64,000 nt of DNA from Segniliparus rugosus ATCC BAA-974. Lineage in GTDB: Bacteria > Actinomycetota > Actinomycetes > Mycobacteriales > Mycobacteriaceae. Location: NCBI RefSeq assembly GCF_000185725.2, contig NZ_KI391953.1, positions 860,750 to 924,749 on the forward strand, read 5' to 3'. The notes below the pieces were generated by a model. The model did no database searches and was not told where the DNA came from. It saw nothing but the letters and a program-made list of their open reading frames with translations. Positions 32,999-44,652 of the stretch are shown piece by piece. Position 1 is the stretch's first letter. Each line of letters begins with the position of its first letter. The translations under genes were made by a program, and so were the position numbers.

Positions 32999-34494
32999 TC
33001 GCCGCCTCCCACGAGCGGGCTCAGGCTGGCGTGGCGTTCTTGGGAGGGCTGGTTGAGCCCGACGATCCGCACGTTCTTGCCTTTCGCCTGGTATTTGGCC
33101 GTGATGGCGTCGAGCGCCGCGACCGAGGAGAGGTCCCAGATATGGGCCTCGCTCATATCGATGACGATGTTGTGGGGGTCGCCGGTGTAGTCGAACTGGG
33201 TGGCCAGGTCGTTGCTGGAGGCGAAGAACAGCTCGCCGCGCACCGCGTAGACCCGGGTGTCCTCGTCGGGGTGGGCGACATCGACGACTTCGGTGAGGTG
33301 GGCGACACGGCGGGCGAACATCACCATCGCGACCAGCACGCCCACGATCACGCCGTAGGCGAGGTCGCCGGTGGCGACGGTGACCGCGACGGTGGACACC
33401 ATCACGAAGGTCTCGGGGATCGGCATGCGGCGCAGGACCTTCGGGTTCACGCTGTGCCAGTCCAGCGTCTTGACCGACACGATGATCATCACTGCGACCA
33501 GCGCGGCCATCGGGATCTGGCCGACCACATCCCGCAACGCGACGACGAGGACCAGCAGGAAGGCCCCGGCGAGGAAGGTGGAGACGCGGGTGCGGGCGCC
33601 GGAGACTCTGACGTTGATCATGGTCTGCCCGATCATCGCGCAGCCGCCCATCCCGCCGAACATGCCTGTGACGAGGTTCGCGACGCCTTGGCCCCAGCCT
33701 TCGCGGACCTTGTCGGAATGGGTGTCGGTGATGTCGTCCACCAGTTTCGCGGTCATCATCGACTCCAACAGGCCCACCAGCGCCGTCGCCAAGGCGTACG
33801 GGGCGATGATCTGTAAGGTCGCGAGCGTCAACGGGACGTGCGGCAATCCTGGGACGGGCAAGCCGCTCGGCAGCGCCCCCTGGTCCCCGACCGTCGGCAC
33901 CCGAATCGAGAACCCCGCGCACACGCCGGTCAAGACGACGATGACGACCAGCGGCGCGGGCACGAGCTGGGTGAACCGGGGCAGCACCAGCATCGCCCCG
34001 ACCCCGACCGCGACCATCGCGTACACGGCCCACGGCACATGGACCAACTGCGGCAACTGCGCCAGAAAGATCAAAATCGCCAGGGCATTCACAAAACCGA
34101 CCATCACACTGCGCGGCACGAACCGCATCAGCTTCGTCAAACCCGCGAGGCTCAACACCACCTGGAACACCCCAGCCAACAGCACAGTAGCCACCAGATA
34201 ATCCATCCCGTGCTCGCGGCTGACCGGCGCGACTACAAGGGCGACCGCGCCCGTGGCCGCCGAGATCATCGCCGGACGCCCCCCGGTGAACGCGATCGTC
34301 ACCGCCATCGTGAACGACGCGAACAGCCCAACCTGCGGCGGCACCCCCGCGATGATCGAGAACGAAATCGCCTCAGGGATCAGCGCGATGGCCACCACTA
34401 GGCCAGCGAGCACCTCTACGCGCAACAAGGCGGGCGACCGGAAAACAGAACGGACCGTGGGAAAAACAAACGACGAAGAATCCGTCGAAGACAT
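32995..34494 (-). CDS. SulP-family anion transporter with STAS domain
   Basis: The 499-residue product has 10-12 membrane segments with the SulP signature ALIPEAISFSIIAGVPPQVGL near the start (VVAIALIPEAISFS), GGMGGCAMIGQTMINVRVSG-like middle region, and a C-terminal STAS domain at about 400-480 (VYAVRGELFFASSNDLATQF, then VIDMSEAHIWDLSSVAALDA). The family moves sulfate, bicarbonate or other anions with protons or sodium. ATG 34494 is chosen; longer in-frame starts add a Ser-rich, non-conserved lead. Confidence 0.88.
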   Translation of the reverse strand: MSSTDSSSFVFPTVRSVFRSPALLRVEVLAGLVVAIALIPEAISFSIIAGVPPQVGLFASFTMAVTIAFTGGRPAMISAATGAVALVVAPVSREHGMDYLVATVLLAGVFQVVLSLAGLTKLMRFVPRSVMVGFVNALAILIFLAQLPQLVHVPWAVYAMVAVGVGAMLVLPRFTQLVPAPLVVIVVLTGVCAGFSIRVPTVGDQGALPSGLPVPGLPHVPLTLATLQIIAPYALATALVGLLESMMTAKLVDDITDTHSDKVREGWGQGVANLVTGMFGGMGGCAMIGQTMINVRVSGARTRVSTFLAGAFLLVLVVALRDVVGQIPMAALVAVMIIVSVKTLDWHSVNPKVLRRMPIPETFVMVSTVAVTVATGDLAYGVIVGVLVAMVMFARRVAHLTEVVDVAHPDEDTRVYAVRGELFFASSNDLATQFDYTGDPHNIVIDMSEAHIWDLSSVAALDAITAKYQAKGKNVRIVGLNQPSQERHASLSPLVGGGE

Positions 34495-34631
34495 CAAGAC
34501 TCCAATAGAAATGCTCGAACCCGCTCCCACGCCACGCGCAGAAGACATACAAAAACGAGCACGAGCGGCCGACCCGAGCCCGACCAAAATGCTGAGGAAC
34601 CAAAGCCCCAGACCCTGATGAGGAGTCTACC

Positions 34632-34703
34632 TCACCAGTGATGCGCCTCGTTCATCAGGCGCATCACTCGCTCACGCAACTCCGGCAGGTACTTCTTCGA
34701 CAT
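34632..34703 (-). pseudogene. N-terminal scrap of an IS3-family transposase
   Basis: A minus-strand ATG at 34703 begins MSKKYLPELRERVMRLMNEA and stops after 23 residues. This is the start of a typical IS3-type OrfA (KKYxPExRERxxRL). No further transposase or inverted ends were found nearby. It lies 270 bases before the T7SS-like cassette. Confidence 0.55.
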
Positions 34704-34970
34704 CGGCCTCCTTGACCTGTCCCCGCCCCCTCGCCGCGAGCGTGGTGCGGAGGCACCAACCCCGTCCGGGAAACCGGGTCAGGCTCCCCTGGTCGCCGAT
34801 CGCCATAAGCTGCATCCCATCGTGCCCGTCGCAACTGCGCCCTTTCCACGTGGCGCAAACCGTCAATCAAGAAATATGGCATCAACGAGCGAGATCAGGG
34901 TTTCATAGCGGCCAACGTGTCGCTATGGCGACGCTGCTGGGAGAGGTCGAAGTCCGTTGCTTGGAGGTGC

Positions 34971-35252
34971 ATGGTGTGCGATCATGCAAGTGTGTCCGTG
35001 GCTGATCAGCTGTATTCGATGCAACTGGATTTCCAGAAAAAGATGAAGGCCAGCATGGAGGCGGTCGACCAGGGTTTCCAAGCGATCCGGGACGAGGAAC
35101 GACGGATGGCGGACGAGCGCGCTGAGCGGGCGGAACGGGAGGCTGCCGCCACTCCGGAGGGACGAGCTCGATCGATGTGGGACGTGGACGGTCGGAAGTT
35201 CGGTCACTACGAAGATGAGGAAGATGAGGAGGGGTGGCAGTGGCGAACATGA
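34971..35252 (+). CDS. Small coiled-coil protein heading the T7SS-like cassette
   Basis: ATG 34971 has TTGGAGG just upstream. The 93-residue product is nearly all charged helix: a segment from about 12 to 62 rich in Gln, Lys, Glu and Arg (ADERAERAEREAAA) predicts a coiled coil, followed by a tail with a very acidic cluster (HYEDEEDEEGWQW). No signal peptide. First genes of this size in ESX effector loci often encode chaperones or export partners; that role here is inference. It overlaps the next gene by 13 bases. Confidence 0.6.
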   Translation: MVCDHASVSVADQLYSMQLDFQKKMKASMEAVDQGFQAIRDEERRMADERAERAEREAAATPEGRARSMWDVDGRKFGHYEDEEDEEGWQWRT

Positions 35253-35539
35253 GTAGCCCAGACGGGGTTCGCCAGCTTGGGCATACATGGTTGCAGGCGA
35301 GCGGAGGTTTGCACGACGAGGCCGCGCGCATCCGTACATGCTCGCTGTCCCCGGAACATTTCGGGTCGCGTTATGCGGAACAGGCGGCAGGCGTGCGTCA
35401 GGGGTTCGAGAAGATCGCCGACACTTGGCGCGGATGGGGCGGGCACTGTGAGCAGTTCGGAGGGAACCTTCACGACGCGGTAGACATCTACACGGGCGCA
35501 GACGAAGACAACGCTGCTAGCCTGGAGTTGAACTTCTGA
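35240..35539 (+). CDS. EspC-like T7SS export protein with YxxxD signal
   Basis: GTG 35240 is chosen because GAGGAGGGG lies about 6 bases upstream; an ATG at 35249 is the alternative. The 99-residue product is two helices with a WRGWGG turn (W-x-G type) and ends with AVDIYTGADEDNAASLE. The Y-x-x-x-D (YTGAD) near the C-terminus is the general secretion signal of ESX substrates, and length and tail match the EspC family (PF10824). It probably pairs with the following effector for export. It overlaps both neighbours. Confidence 0.72.
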   Translation: MANMSSPDGVRQLGHTWLQASGGLHDEAARIRTCSLSPEHFGSRYAEQAAGVRQGFEKIADTWRGWGGHCEQFGGNLHDAVDIYTGADEDNAASLELNF

Positions 35540-37011
35540 TGGCGGACAAAGGCAGGGAGATACTCCTCGGCCCTGGCAGCATAGTCAACGCGGGCGGTCA
35601 GTCTGTGTCGGCGGAAGAAGCTTTCGGGTGGTATTACTACCCTCTTTTGATGTGGTGGGATCAGCTCGCCGCTTGCAGGGGAGACTTCGCCCCGCTCGAC
35701 TTCTCCCAGCTCAAGCGCCAGTCGGACTGGCAATATTACGCGAAGGCGTACCTCGCCGAAGAAGACATCGATTTGAAGGCTTTCCGCGACACGGCTCAGA
35801 CGCTCAAAACAGCGGGCGCGAACGCGCAGCTCCAGTTCGATCTTATCCGAGAAACTGAGAATCTGAACCAGCATTGGAATGATCCTGCGCAAGACTCTGT
35901 GTTGGAGAACTATAAGCGCAACCAGCGGCTCATGGAGCGGGACCAGAAAGACCTCGCCGGACATGCGCAGGATATCGCGCAAGTCGCCGAGCACCTCGAG
36001 GTGGCGCTGAAGGAGAAATGTCAGGCGGCGAAGAACGCTGTTGACAAGCTTATCAATCAGGCGTTGCGCAACAACGTCGAAGAATTCAAGGACCGGCTGC
36101 GCACCGCTCACGAGGCTATGAAGGCCAACACGAAGGGCGGTGGCTGGATCGGTTTCAGCACTAACCAGCACCCTTACTGGCACCACGGACCTCCCGGCGA
36201 CACCTGGAACGCCAACGACATCCGCAACGACATCCAGAACAACGTCATCAACGCCTTCGCCGTCACATGCAAAGCCCTGGACGACGCTGACGCAGCTGTG
36301 AAGAAAGTCATCGAGGACGGCTACAACATGCTCCTTGCGGCCCTCGGCGCGGGCGATGGGGCGTCAAGTCCGATCCTATCTGCGGAAGCGGTTGCGAAAG
36401 CCTTACATAAGGATGCCGATGATCCGAAATTTCAAGAATTCTACAATCTGGCCAAAGGCGCTATGGAGAAGAACGGAATAACGGACCCGAAAGCGCAATG
36501 CGCGTTCTTGGCGACTTTATACGAGGAAAGTAATCTTCAACCTGTCGAGGAGGGCGGGGATGAGGCGTACTATCGAAGTTTCTTGGGCGACGACTGGCAA
36601 TACCACGGCCGAGGGTATATACAAATCACGCATTCGGCTACTTACGGCCAGCTGGGCGAATGGCTCCGCAGTCACGGCTACCCGAACGCTGATCCGCTAG
36701 GGCATCCTGAGGAGCTGATAAACAATCCAGAAGAAAGTATGGCGGCCGCCGCCTGGTTTTGGACGCAGAGAGATCTGAGCGATGTCGCGTCTAGCGGCGA
36801 TCCTTCTGCCGCTTTCACAGAGGTGACTGCTCGCGTCAACGGCACCGACAGCAACGGTCAGATTGCCGCCAGGGCTCATTATGGGGTGCGAGCAGAAGCC
36901 TACAACGCGCTCGTTGATGGGTTTCGCCAGGCCGCTCTGGCAAGAGGGGAAACGGAAGAACAAGCCGCGAGCGAGTACCCATACATTGAAACACAGGCGA
37001 GGCCAAGATGA
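35539..37011 (+). CDS. Putative T7SS effector with C-terminal GH19 lysozyme/chitinase domain
   Basis: The 490-residue product starts by a one-base TGATG overlap with the EspC-like gene. Residues 1-270 are helical, rich in charged residues, without signal peptide. Residues 285-470 look like glycoside hydrolase family 19: FLATLYEESNLQ with candidate acid Glu330, acidic residues 337-342 for the second acid, then HGRGYIQITHSATYGQLG, NNPEESMAAAAWFW and VNGTDSNGQIAARAHY. GH19 enzymes cut chitin or, in phage endolysins, peptidoglycan. In the family motif (FLAxxxHES) the His is replaced by Glu329. A secreted cell-wall-cutting toxin or wall-remodelling enzyme is inferred. Confidence 0.72.
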   Translation: MADKGREILLGPGSIVNAGGQSVSAEEAFGWYYYPLLMWWDQLAACRGDFAPLDFSQLKRQSDWQYYAKAYLAEEDIDLKAFRDTAQTLKTAGANAQLQFDLIRETENLNQHWNDPAQDSVLENYKRNQRLMERDQKDLAGHAQDIAQVAEHLEVALKEKCQAAKNAVDKLINQALRNNVEEFKDRLRTAHEAMKANTKGGGWIGFSTNQHPYWHHGPPGDTWNANDIRNDIQNNVINAFAVTCKALDDADAAVKKVIEDGYNMLLAALGAGDGASSPILSAEAVAKALHKDADDPKFQEFYNLAKGAMEKNGITDPKAQCAFLATLYEESNLQPVEEGGDEAYYRSFLGDDWQYHGRGYIQITHSATYGQLGEWLRSHGYPNADPLGHPEELINNPEESMAAAAWFWTQRDLSDVASSGDPSAAFTEVTARVNGTDSNGQIAARAHYGVRAEAYNALVDGFRQAALARGETEEQAASEYPYIETQARPR

Positions 37012-38204
37012 GAACTCTGCGACCCCCGTTCTTCTTAGCTCTTGTTTTCATGAGCCTCGTGTCCGCGTGCTCTCCTGAAGATCAACGCCCCGTCGGCGGC
37101 GCGTCGCCGTTGTATCCCGTGCCTCATGCGCAACTGCCGCCATTGTCGGCGGATTCCCCCAAGCTCCCCGACGGCTCTATCCTCACTTATCGAAGCGGGC
37201 GTGATGTCGTCCTTATGTTCGGCGGGGGCAGTGCTCAAAGGATCGCCTTCAGCGCTGATAGATTCGGCGGTTTCTCCCTCACCTCAGACCGAAGATTTGC
37301 TTTCGCTCCGTTCAAGGAAGCCCCGAATGGTAAAGAAGTCGGTATAGCTGTAGTTGACCTGCAAACCCGCGAAATGAAAGTTATACGCTGCGCTTGCGGT
37401 AGAACCTTGCCGGGAGGCGGCTCTACAGTATTGTGGTGGGAGTATCCTGATCGGATAATGACTTTAGACCTTCGTCGAGGAAACCCGGCGCCAGAGATCC
37501 TCAGGGTGGTGAAGCTGCCCGATTCGGAAAATGATAATTCCCCGCGAAGAACCGAGCGGAAATCTCCCACTATAGAGCTTCTCGGAGCAAGCCAAGGCAT
37601 GGTTATACTGCAGAAGCTCGCGCAGCCGGAACTCGTCTCTGGCGGACCGTACGATCTCTACGTCGTTCAAAGCGATGGCTCCGTGCGGCCGCTTGGGCAA
37701 ACCCCCTTGCCGGGCGTTACCGCGTACGCATCTTTTAGGGACGATGGTAAATTTTTCGCCTACGCAATGGTCCAGCATCTAGACGCTAGCTTTCGCGCTT
37801 GGTCTGTCGCCGTTATTGACACCACCGCCTGGCAGACTGAAACTTCGGATATTGAGGACGCCCCTAACCCTCACGCTGTGCCCGTTATCAACGGTATGTG
37901 GTGGAGTCCGGCCGATGCGCTTGAAGTGGGCTATGAAAGCTGGGATCATGAATCCCCGCCAGGGGAAATTGGTCTCATTACCAAGCCAAACGTCTACAAA
38001 TTTGCGGAAAACCGGTGGCGCCAAGTGACTTCCGATGGCGCTACGTGGGTTTTCGACTTCACGCCGAAGACTGCAGCTGTCCTTGTGCCGACCGATCCGA
38101 ATAAAGCGTTCGGCGCAGCGAACCTCTACCTTCAGGCTGACGGTAAGCGCTGGCTCTTATCGGAGGACGCTAGCGCTCCCAGTGGTTTCGTGACTGGGGA
38201 TTGA
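37008..38204 (+). CDS. Lipoprotein, probable partner or immunity protein of the GH19 effector
   Basis: The ATG overlaps the effector stop (ATGA). The 398-residue product has a lipoprotein signal with lipobox VSAC (Cys21). The mature part is beta-rich with repeated strands such as RRFAFAPF, DGKFFAYAM and TWVFDFTP about 40-60 residues apart, suggesting a beta-propeller. No catalytic motif is seen. Its place at the membrane outside suits an immunity protein against a wall hydrolase or a substrate receptor; neither is shown. GC content is visibly lower than in flanking genes. Confidence 0.6.
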   Translation: MRTLRPPFFLALVFMSLVSACSPEDQRPVGGASPLYPVPHAQLPPLSADSPKLPDGSILTYRSGRDVVLMFGGGSAQRIAFSADRFGGFSLTSDRRFAFAPFKEAPNGKEVGIAVVDLQTREMKVIRCACGRTLPGGGSTVLWWEYPDRIMTLDLRRGNPAPEILRVVKLPDSENDNSPRRTERKSPTIELLGASQGMVILQKLAQPELVSGGPYDLYVVQSDGSVRPLGQTPLPGVTAYASFRDDGKFFAYAMVQHLDASFRAWSVAVIDTTAWQTETSDIEDAPNPHAVPVINGMWWSPADALEVGYESWDHESPPGEIGLITKPNVYKFAENRWRQVTSDGATWVFDFTPKTAAVLVPTDPNKAFGAANLYLQADGKRWLLSEDASAPSGFVTGD

Positions 38205-38444
38205 GCTGAAGCGCGTCGTTGCCTCGGGATAATTTTCCAGTTTTCCCCTTCAGTGTCCTTGCAAGGGGAACGTTCTTGAGGGTTCGAAATCTGAAGAAAT
38301 GCCACGGGTTTGAGACTGAAGCCAGGTGTCATCGCATGAGGTGACTTCTGTGGCCACAGGTCAACGCTTCGCGAAATGCGATGCGGGAGGACTCGCGGCG
38401 CAGGCCGATGAGTCTGTCTGCTCAGGGAGAAAAGCGCCTGCGGC
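38205..38444. other. Gap after the T7SS-like cassette
   Basis: No coding region, repeat or clear terminator is recognised. It marks the return from lower-GC cassette DNA to normal composition. Confidence 0.5.
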
Positions 38445-39248
38445 TTATCGCCCGGCCGGGGTCGTTCGCGCCGCTCGGGCGCTGAACCTCCCGGCGCTTC
38501 GCTCCACGACGATCGGATGGCCGAAGGCTTGGGAGATGGTCTCGCTGGTCACGGCGGAGTCGACCGGGCCGCAGGCTGTGATGCGCCCCTGCGAGATGAC
38601 CAGGGCGTGGGTGGTGGTCTCGGGAAGTTCTTCGAGGTGGTGGGTGACGAGGACCGAGGCCATCTCCGGTTCGGTCTCGACGAGCCGGTCGATCGTTTCG
38701 AGTAGCTGTTCGCGCGCGGCGACGTCGAGGCCGGTGGCGGGCTCGTCGAGGAGCAAAAGGGCCGGTCGGGCGATGAGGGCCCGCGCGATCAAGGCCCGGC
38801 CTCGTTCCCCCTGCGAGAGCACCGGCCAGCGCGCCGCGCGGCGCTCGGCCATGCCGACCTGTTCGAGGAGGGCTTCGGCGTGTTGGGACTGTTCTTCTGT
38901 CGGTTTCCACCGCATGGGCGTTTCGATGGTGCCGGTGATCCCGGTGAGCACGACTTCGGCGACTGTCAACGGCGAGCGCAACGGGTGGCGTGGGTTGACG
39001 TGCCCGATGTTGCGCCGCAACGCTTGGAGTTCGACTCTCCCGAGCCTGCTGCCGAGCACGTCCACGGTGCCGGAGGTGGGGTGGACGAGCGCGCCGCAAA
39101 AGCTGAGCACGGTGCTTTTGCCCGCGCCGTTCGGGCCGAGGAGCGCCCAATGCTCCCCGGCCCGGATGGTCACGCTGATGTCGTGGAGGATCTGTGCGCC
39201 TTCGCGGCGGAAGGTGACGTTCTGCAAGTCAAGGACGGTATGGCTCAT
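38445..39248 (-). CDS. Orphan ABC ATPase, YlmA-like
   Basis: The 267-residue product has Walker A GPNGAGKST, signature LSQGE, Walker B LLLLDEPATGLD and H-loop VTHHLEELP. The N-terminal RAGEHWALLGPN is typical of YlmA-type ATPases, which occur without their own permease. No membrane partner is adjacent, so its transport role is open. A gap of 218 bp without recognised features separates it from the nitroreductase gene. Confidence 0.82.
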   Translation of the reverse strand: MSHTVLDLQNVTFRREGAQILHDISVTIRAGEHWALLGPNGAGKSTVLSFCGALVHPTSGTVDVLGSRLGRVELQALRRNIGHVNPRHPLRSPLTVAEVVLTGITGTIETPMRWKPTEEQSQHAEALLEQVGMAERRAARWPVLSQGERGRALIARALIARPALLLLDEPATGLDVAAREQLLETIDRLVETEPEMASVLVTHHLEELPETTTHALVISQGRITACGPVDSAVTSETISQAFGHPIVVERSAGRFSARAARTTPAGR

Positions 39249-39466
39249 CTCGCGTGGTTCCAGAGGTAGGGAGTCGTGACAAAAGGCGCGGCGCATCGTG
39301 CCGAGCGGAGCGAAGGCCCCGGATGCCTTTATGGTACGTGGCGGGTCTGCCGCCGCCTGTCCTCGGCGCTGTGAGATGGCGCGCACCGGGGCGTTGTCCG
39401 ACGCGGCGGGGCCGTCGCCTGTGGTGGCAGACGGCGGTGATCACTCCGGTCGGCGGCGACCGGCGG

Positions 39467-40495
39467 TCATGGGCGTGTCTCGTAGCGCTGGGCGGTGGAG
39501 AGCGGGGCCAGGACCTCGTGGGCGGCGCGGCGCGGCGCGGAGGCGAGCGCGGAGCCGTCTTCGGGCGGCCATCCGACGCGGATGATCGCTTGGGGGTAGC
39601 GCTGGCCGGTCACCTCTCGGCGGATCCGCGAGCGCGTCGCGGGGATCTCCAGCGCTTCGGTGAGCAGACAGGTCGAGAGTCCGCGCTGGGCGGCGGCGAG
39701 CAGCGCGGCGCTGGTCGCCTCGCCCGCGCGCAGCTGCGCCGCGCGGTCGTCCAACGCGGTGCTGAGGGTGAGGATCACGTCTCCCGAGCCTCTGATCTCG
39801 TCGTCCGAGCAGTGGTCGGCGGCGGCCGATTGCCACAGGCCTGGCGCGGTGAAACGGCGGTCGGGCATGTCGTTCGGCCCGGAGGCGACGGGCGGCGTGC
39901 TGACGGCGAGCACGCCGTCGGACGACAGGTGCTTGCCGGTCCACCGTTCGATCTCGCGGCGGTATTCGAGACTGGCGCTGTGGTGGCCCGCGGCTTCGAC
40001 GGCGGCGGTGCTCAGCGTTCGGCGCGCGATGCTGTCGGCGGCGGCGAGCAGCGCCCCCTCTGCCGCTGCCGCGCGCTCCATGGCCTCGACCACGTGTCCG
40101 GGAACTGATCTCGGGGACAACCGACGGCGGTCCGAGTTGCGGGCGGAGATGGCGGCGCAGAGCATGACCTCTGTGGCGGAGGGGTCGTGGCGGTGCAGCT
40201 CGATCGCGGCCAAGTGCGCCGGTTCGGCGGGGTTGGGCAGCCGACGCGTCTCGGCCCGCCAGCCGAGCGCCGCGAAGGCGAGCCTCGCGTGGTGCAGCGC
40301 CGCTCCGCAGCTGATGAGCAGTTCGCGGCCGTCGGGGTCGGCTTCGCGCAGCTGCCGTGCGGGGTCCGCGTACAGGTGCACGCTCTCCCTGCCGACGCGC
40401 CACAGCCACGGCTGCGAGTTGTGCAGGGAGGGCGCCCGGTCGGCGAGCGAGATGACGGCGGCGACGGTGCGGTCGTCGGGGAATGTGCGGCTCAT
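39467..40495 (-). CDS. Acg-type nitroreductase-fold protein
   Basis: The 342-residue product resembles the mycobacterial Acg family (Rv2032, Rv3131), twin nitroreductase-like domains induced by DosR/DevR in low oxygen. Segments: LADRAPSLHNSQPWLWRV near the N-terminus (FMN phosphate region), LLISCGAALHHARLAF, SARNSDRRR and, late, GLSTCLLTEALEIP. Acg proteins bind FMN but seem to sequester it. It faces the kinase gene at 40661 across a 165-bp divergent promoter region with a DevR-like box. Confidence 0.82.
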   Translation of the reverse strand: MSRTFPDDRTVAAVISLADRAPSLHNSQPWLWRVGRESVHLYADPARQLREADPDGRELLISCGAALHHARLAFAALGWRAETRRLPNPAEPAHLAAIELHRHDPSATEVMLCAAISARNSDRRRLSPRSVPGHVVEAMERAAAAEGALLAAADSIARRTLSTAAVEAAGHHSASLEYRREIERWTGKHLSSDGVLAVSTPPVASGPNDMPDRRFTAPGLWQSAAADHCSDDEIRGSGDVILTLSTALDDRAAQLRAGEATSAALLAAAQRGLSTCLLTEALEIPATRSRIRREVTGQRYPQAIIRVGWPPEDGSALASAPRRAAHEVLAPLSTAQRYETRP

Positions 40496-40580
40496 GCGGC
40501 TTCCTCCTCGTGGGTTCGGCGATGGCTCAAGACTGCCGCCCGCCCGCGCCGAGAACTAGGGCCGAAGGCGTCTGGCTCGA

Positions 40581-40594
40581 AGGACTTTCGCCCC
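40581..40594 (+). promoter_or_regulatory. DevR (DosR)-box-like site in divergent promoter
   Basis: AGGACTTTCGCCCC matches 10 of 12 fixed positions of the published DosR pattern GGGACTTNNGGCCC. It lies between the Acg-type gene and the Rv2004c-type kinase. Binding is inferred. Confidence 0.5.
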
Positions 40595-40660
40595 TTCTGC
40601 CGCGCTCGGGGACGGAGCAGGATGCAAAGGGAGGGAGCGACAGAGAGCGAGGACCGGGAG

Positions 40661-42178
40661 ATGGCACACATTGCGTTGGAAGAACGTCCGGAGGACGGCG
40701 TGACGGCTCCCGCCGCGCCGGAGCCGTACGCGGCGATGCGCGAGACCCACTCTGGCGTGGTGCTCTTGGCGGGCGAGCGGGCGTACAAGTTCAAAAAGCC
40801 GGTGACGACCGCTTTCCTCGACTTCAGCACCCACGAGGCGCGGGAGTTCGCCTGCGCGCGGGAGGCCGAGCTGAACCGACGCCTCTCGCCCGACGTCTAC
40901 CTCGGGGTCGCGCACCTCACCGACCCGGTCGGCGGGCCGGCGGAGCCGGTCGTCGTCATGCGGCGCATGCCCGAGACGGCCCGCCTCTCGACGCTGGTCG
41001 GCCAAGGCGCCCCGGTCGGGCAGGGCTTGGCCGAGCTTGCCTTGGCGCTCGCGGGCTTTCACCGCTGGGCCCAGCGCGGCCCGCAGGTGGCGGCGCAAGC
41101 CTCCGTGAAGGCGATCCGGGGCCGATGGCAGGCCAATCTCGCCGAGATCTCCCTCTTCTCGGCAGCAGCCCAGCACGATGGGCTGCTCGACCACATCCAA
41201 CAGCTGGCCTTGCGCTATCTGCGGGGGCGCAAGGAACTGTTCGCCGAGCGGATCGCCAGGGGGCGGATCGTCGACGGGCACGGCGATCTGATCGCGGACG
41301 ACGTCTTCCTCCTGCCCGAGGGGCCTCGGGCGCTGGACTGTCTGGACTTCGACGACCGGCTGCGGTTCGTGGACGGGGCCGACGACGCCGCGTTTCTCGC
41401 CATGGACCTCGAATATCTGGGCCGCCCCGACCTCGGCCAAAGCTTCCTCGAGCAGTACCTCGCCGAAGCCGAGGACGACGCCCCCCGGTCGCTGCTGCAC
41501 CACTACATCGCGTATCGGGCGCTGGTTCGCGCGAAAGTGGACTATGTGCGCCTCGGGCAAGGGCACGCGCAGTCGCGTGCCGAGGCATTGCGCCATCTGC
41601 GGCTGGCGGCGGACCATTTGGAGCGGGGCGCGGCGCGTCTAGTCCTGATCGGCGGGCTGCCCGGAACTGGGAAGTCGACCCTCGCCGCCGCGCTGGCGGG
41701 GGAGGTCGGAGCCGCTGTGGTCTCCAGCGACGAGGTGCGCCACGAGCTGAAGGAGTCGGGGGAGATCGCGGGCGAGGCCGGGCAGTACGGGCGGGGCCTG
41801 TACGCGCCGGAGGCCGCCGCGAAGGTGTACCGGACCATGCTCGACCGCGCTCGGGGCGCTTTGGCGGGCGGGGCTTCGGTGGTCCTCGATGCATCCTGGG
41901 TCCAAGCTGAGCAACGGGAGCTGGCGGCGCGTCTCGCCGAGGAGAGCAGCGCCGCGCTGGTGGAGCTGCGCTGCGTCGCCCCTCAGGATGTGGCGTGGCG
42001 GCGTATCGCCGCGCGGAGGCAGAGCCGATCGGACGCGACGGCCGAGATCGCGCGGGACATGGCGGCGGACATGCGGCCCTGGCCGACCTCGTCGGAGGTG
42101 GACACCGCCGCAGAGCCCGGCGCGGCGCTGCGGGCCGCGCTTGAGGCGTGGGTCCAAGCTGCCCGCCACCTGCGGTGA
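40661..42178 (+). CDS. APH-like/AAA two-domain kinase (Rv2004c-like)
   Basis: The 505-residue product joins an aminoglycoside-phosphotransferase-like domain (YKFKKPVTTAFLDFST near 50, catalytic VDGHGDLIADDVFL and DCLDFDDRLRFVD) to a P-loop kinase domain from about 320, with Walker A LIGGLPGTGKST. M. tuberculosis Rv2004c, a DosR-regulon gene of unknown function, has the same build and length. Starts at 40622 and 40661 are both possible; the later gives the more conserved length. It converges on devS. Confidence 0.8.
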   Translation: MAHIALEERPEDGVTAPAAPEPYAAMRETHSGVVLLAGERAYKFKKPVTTAFLDFSTHEAREFACAREAELNRRLSPDVYLGVAHLTDPVGGPAEPVVVMRRMPETARLSTLVGQGAPVGQGLAELALALAGFHRWAQRGPQVAAQASVKAIRGRWQANLAEISLFSAAAQHDGLLDHIQQLALRYLRGRKELFAERIARGRIVDGHGDLIADDVFLLPEGPRALDCLDFDDRLRFVDGADDAAFLAMDLEYLGRPDLGQSFLEQYLAEAEDDAPRSLLHHYIAYRALVRAKVDYVRLGQGHAQSRAEALRHLRLAADHLERGAARLVLIGGLPGTGKSTLAAALAGEVGAAVVSSDEVRHELKESGEIAGEAGQYGRGLYAPEAAAKVYRTMLDRARGALAGGASVVLDASWVQAEQRELAARLAEESSAALVELRCVAPQDVAWRRIAARRQSRSDATAEIARDMAADMRPWPTSSEVDTAAEPGAALRAALEAWVQAARHLR

Positions 42179-42248
42179 GCGCCATCCCGGAAGGCGCGCG
42201 GCATGAGCGCCGCGAGCAGAACCGCCCACGAAGCCGACCGGAGCCTGC

Positions 42249-44648
<2,400 letters not shown>

Positions 44649-44652
<4 letters not shown>

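Noticed and set aside
34704..34900. A minus-strand frame resembling the rest of a transposase near the IS3 scrap
   Set aside because: No DDE motif, helix-turn-helix or inverted ends could be seen, so only the 23-residue OrfA start is reported.
40558..40573. A second DevR box (AGGGCCGAAGGCGTCT) in the nitroreductase/kinase promoter
   Set aside because: Only about 8 of 12 fixed positions match on the minus strand, close to what GC-rich background would give.
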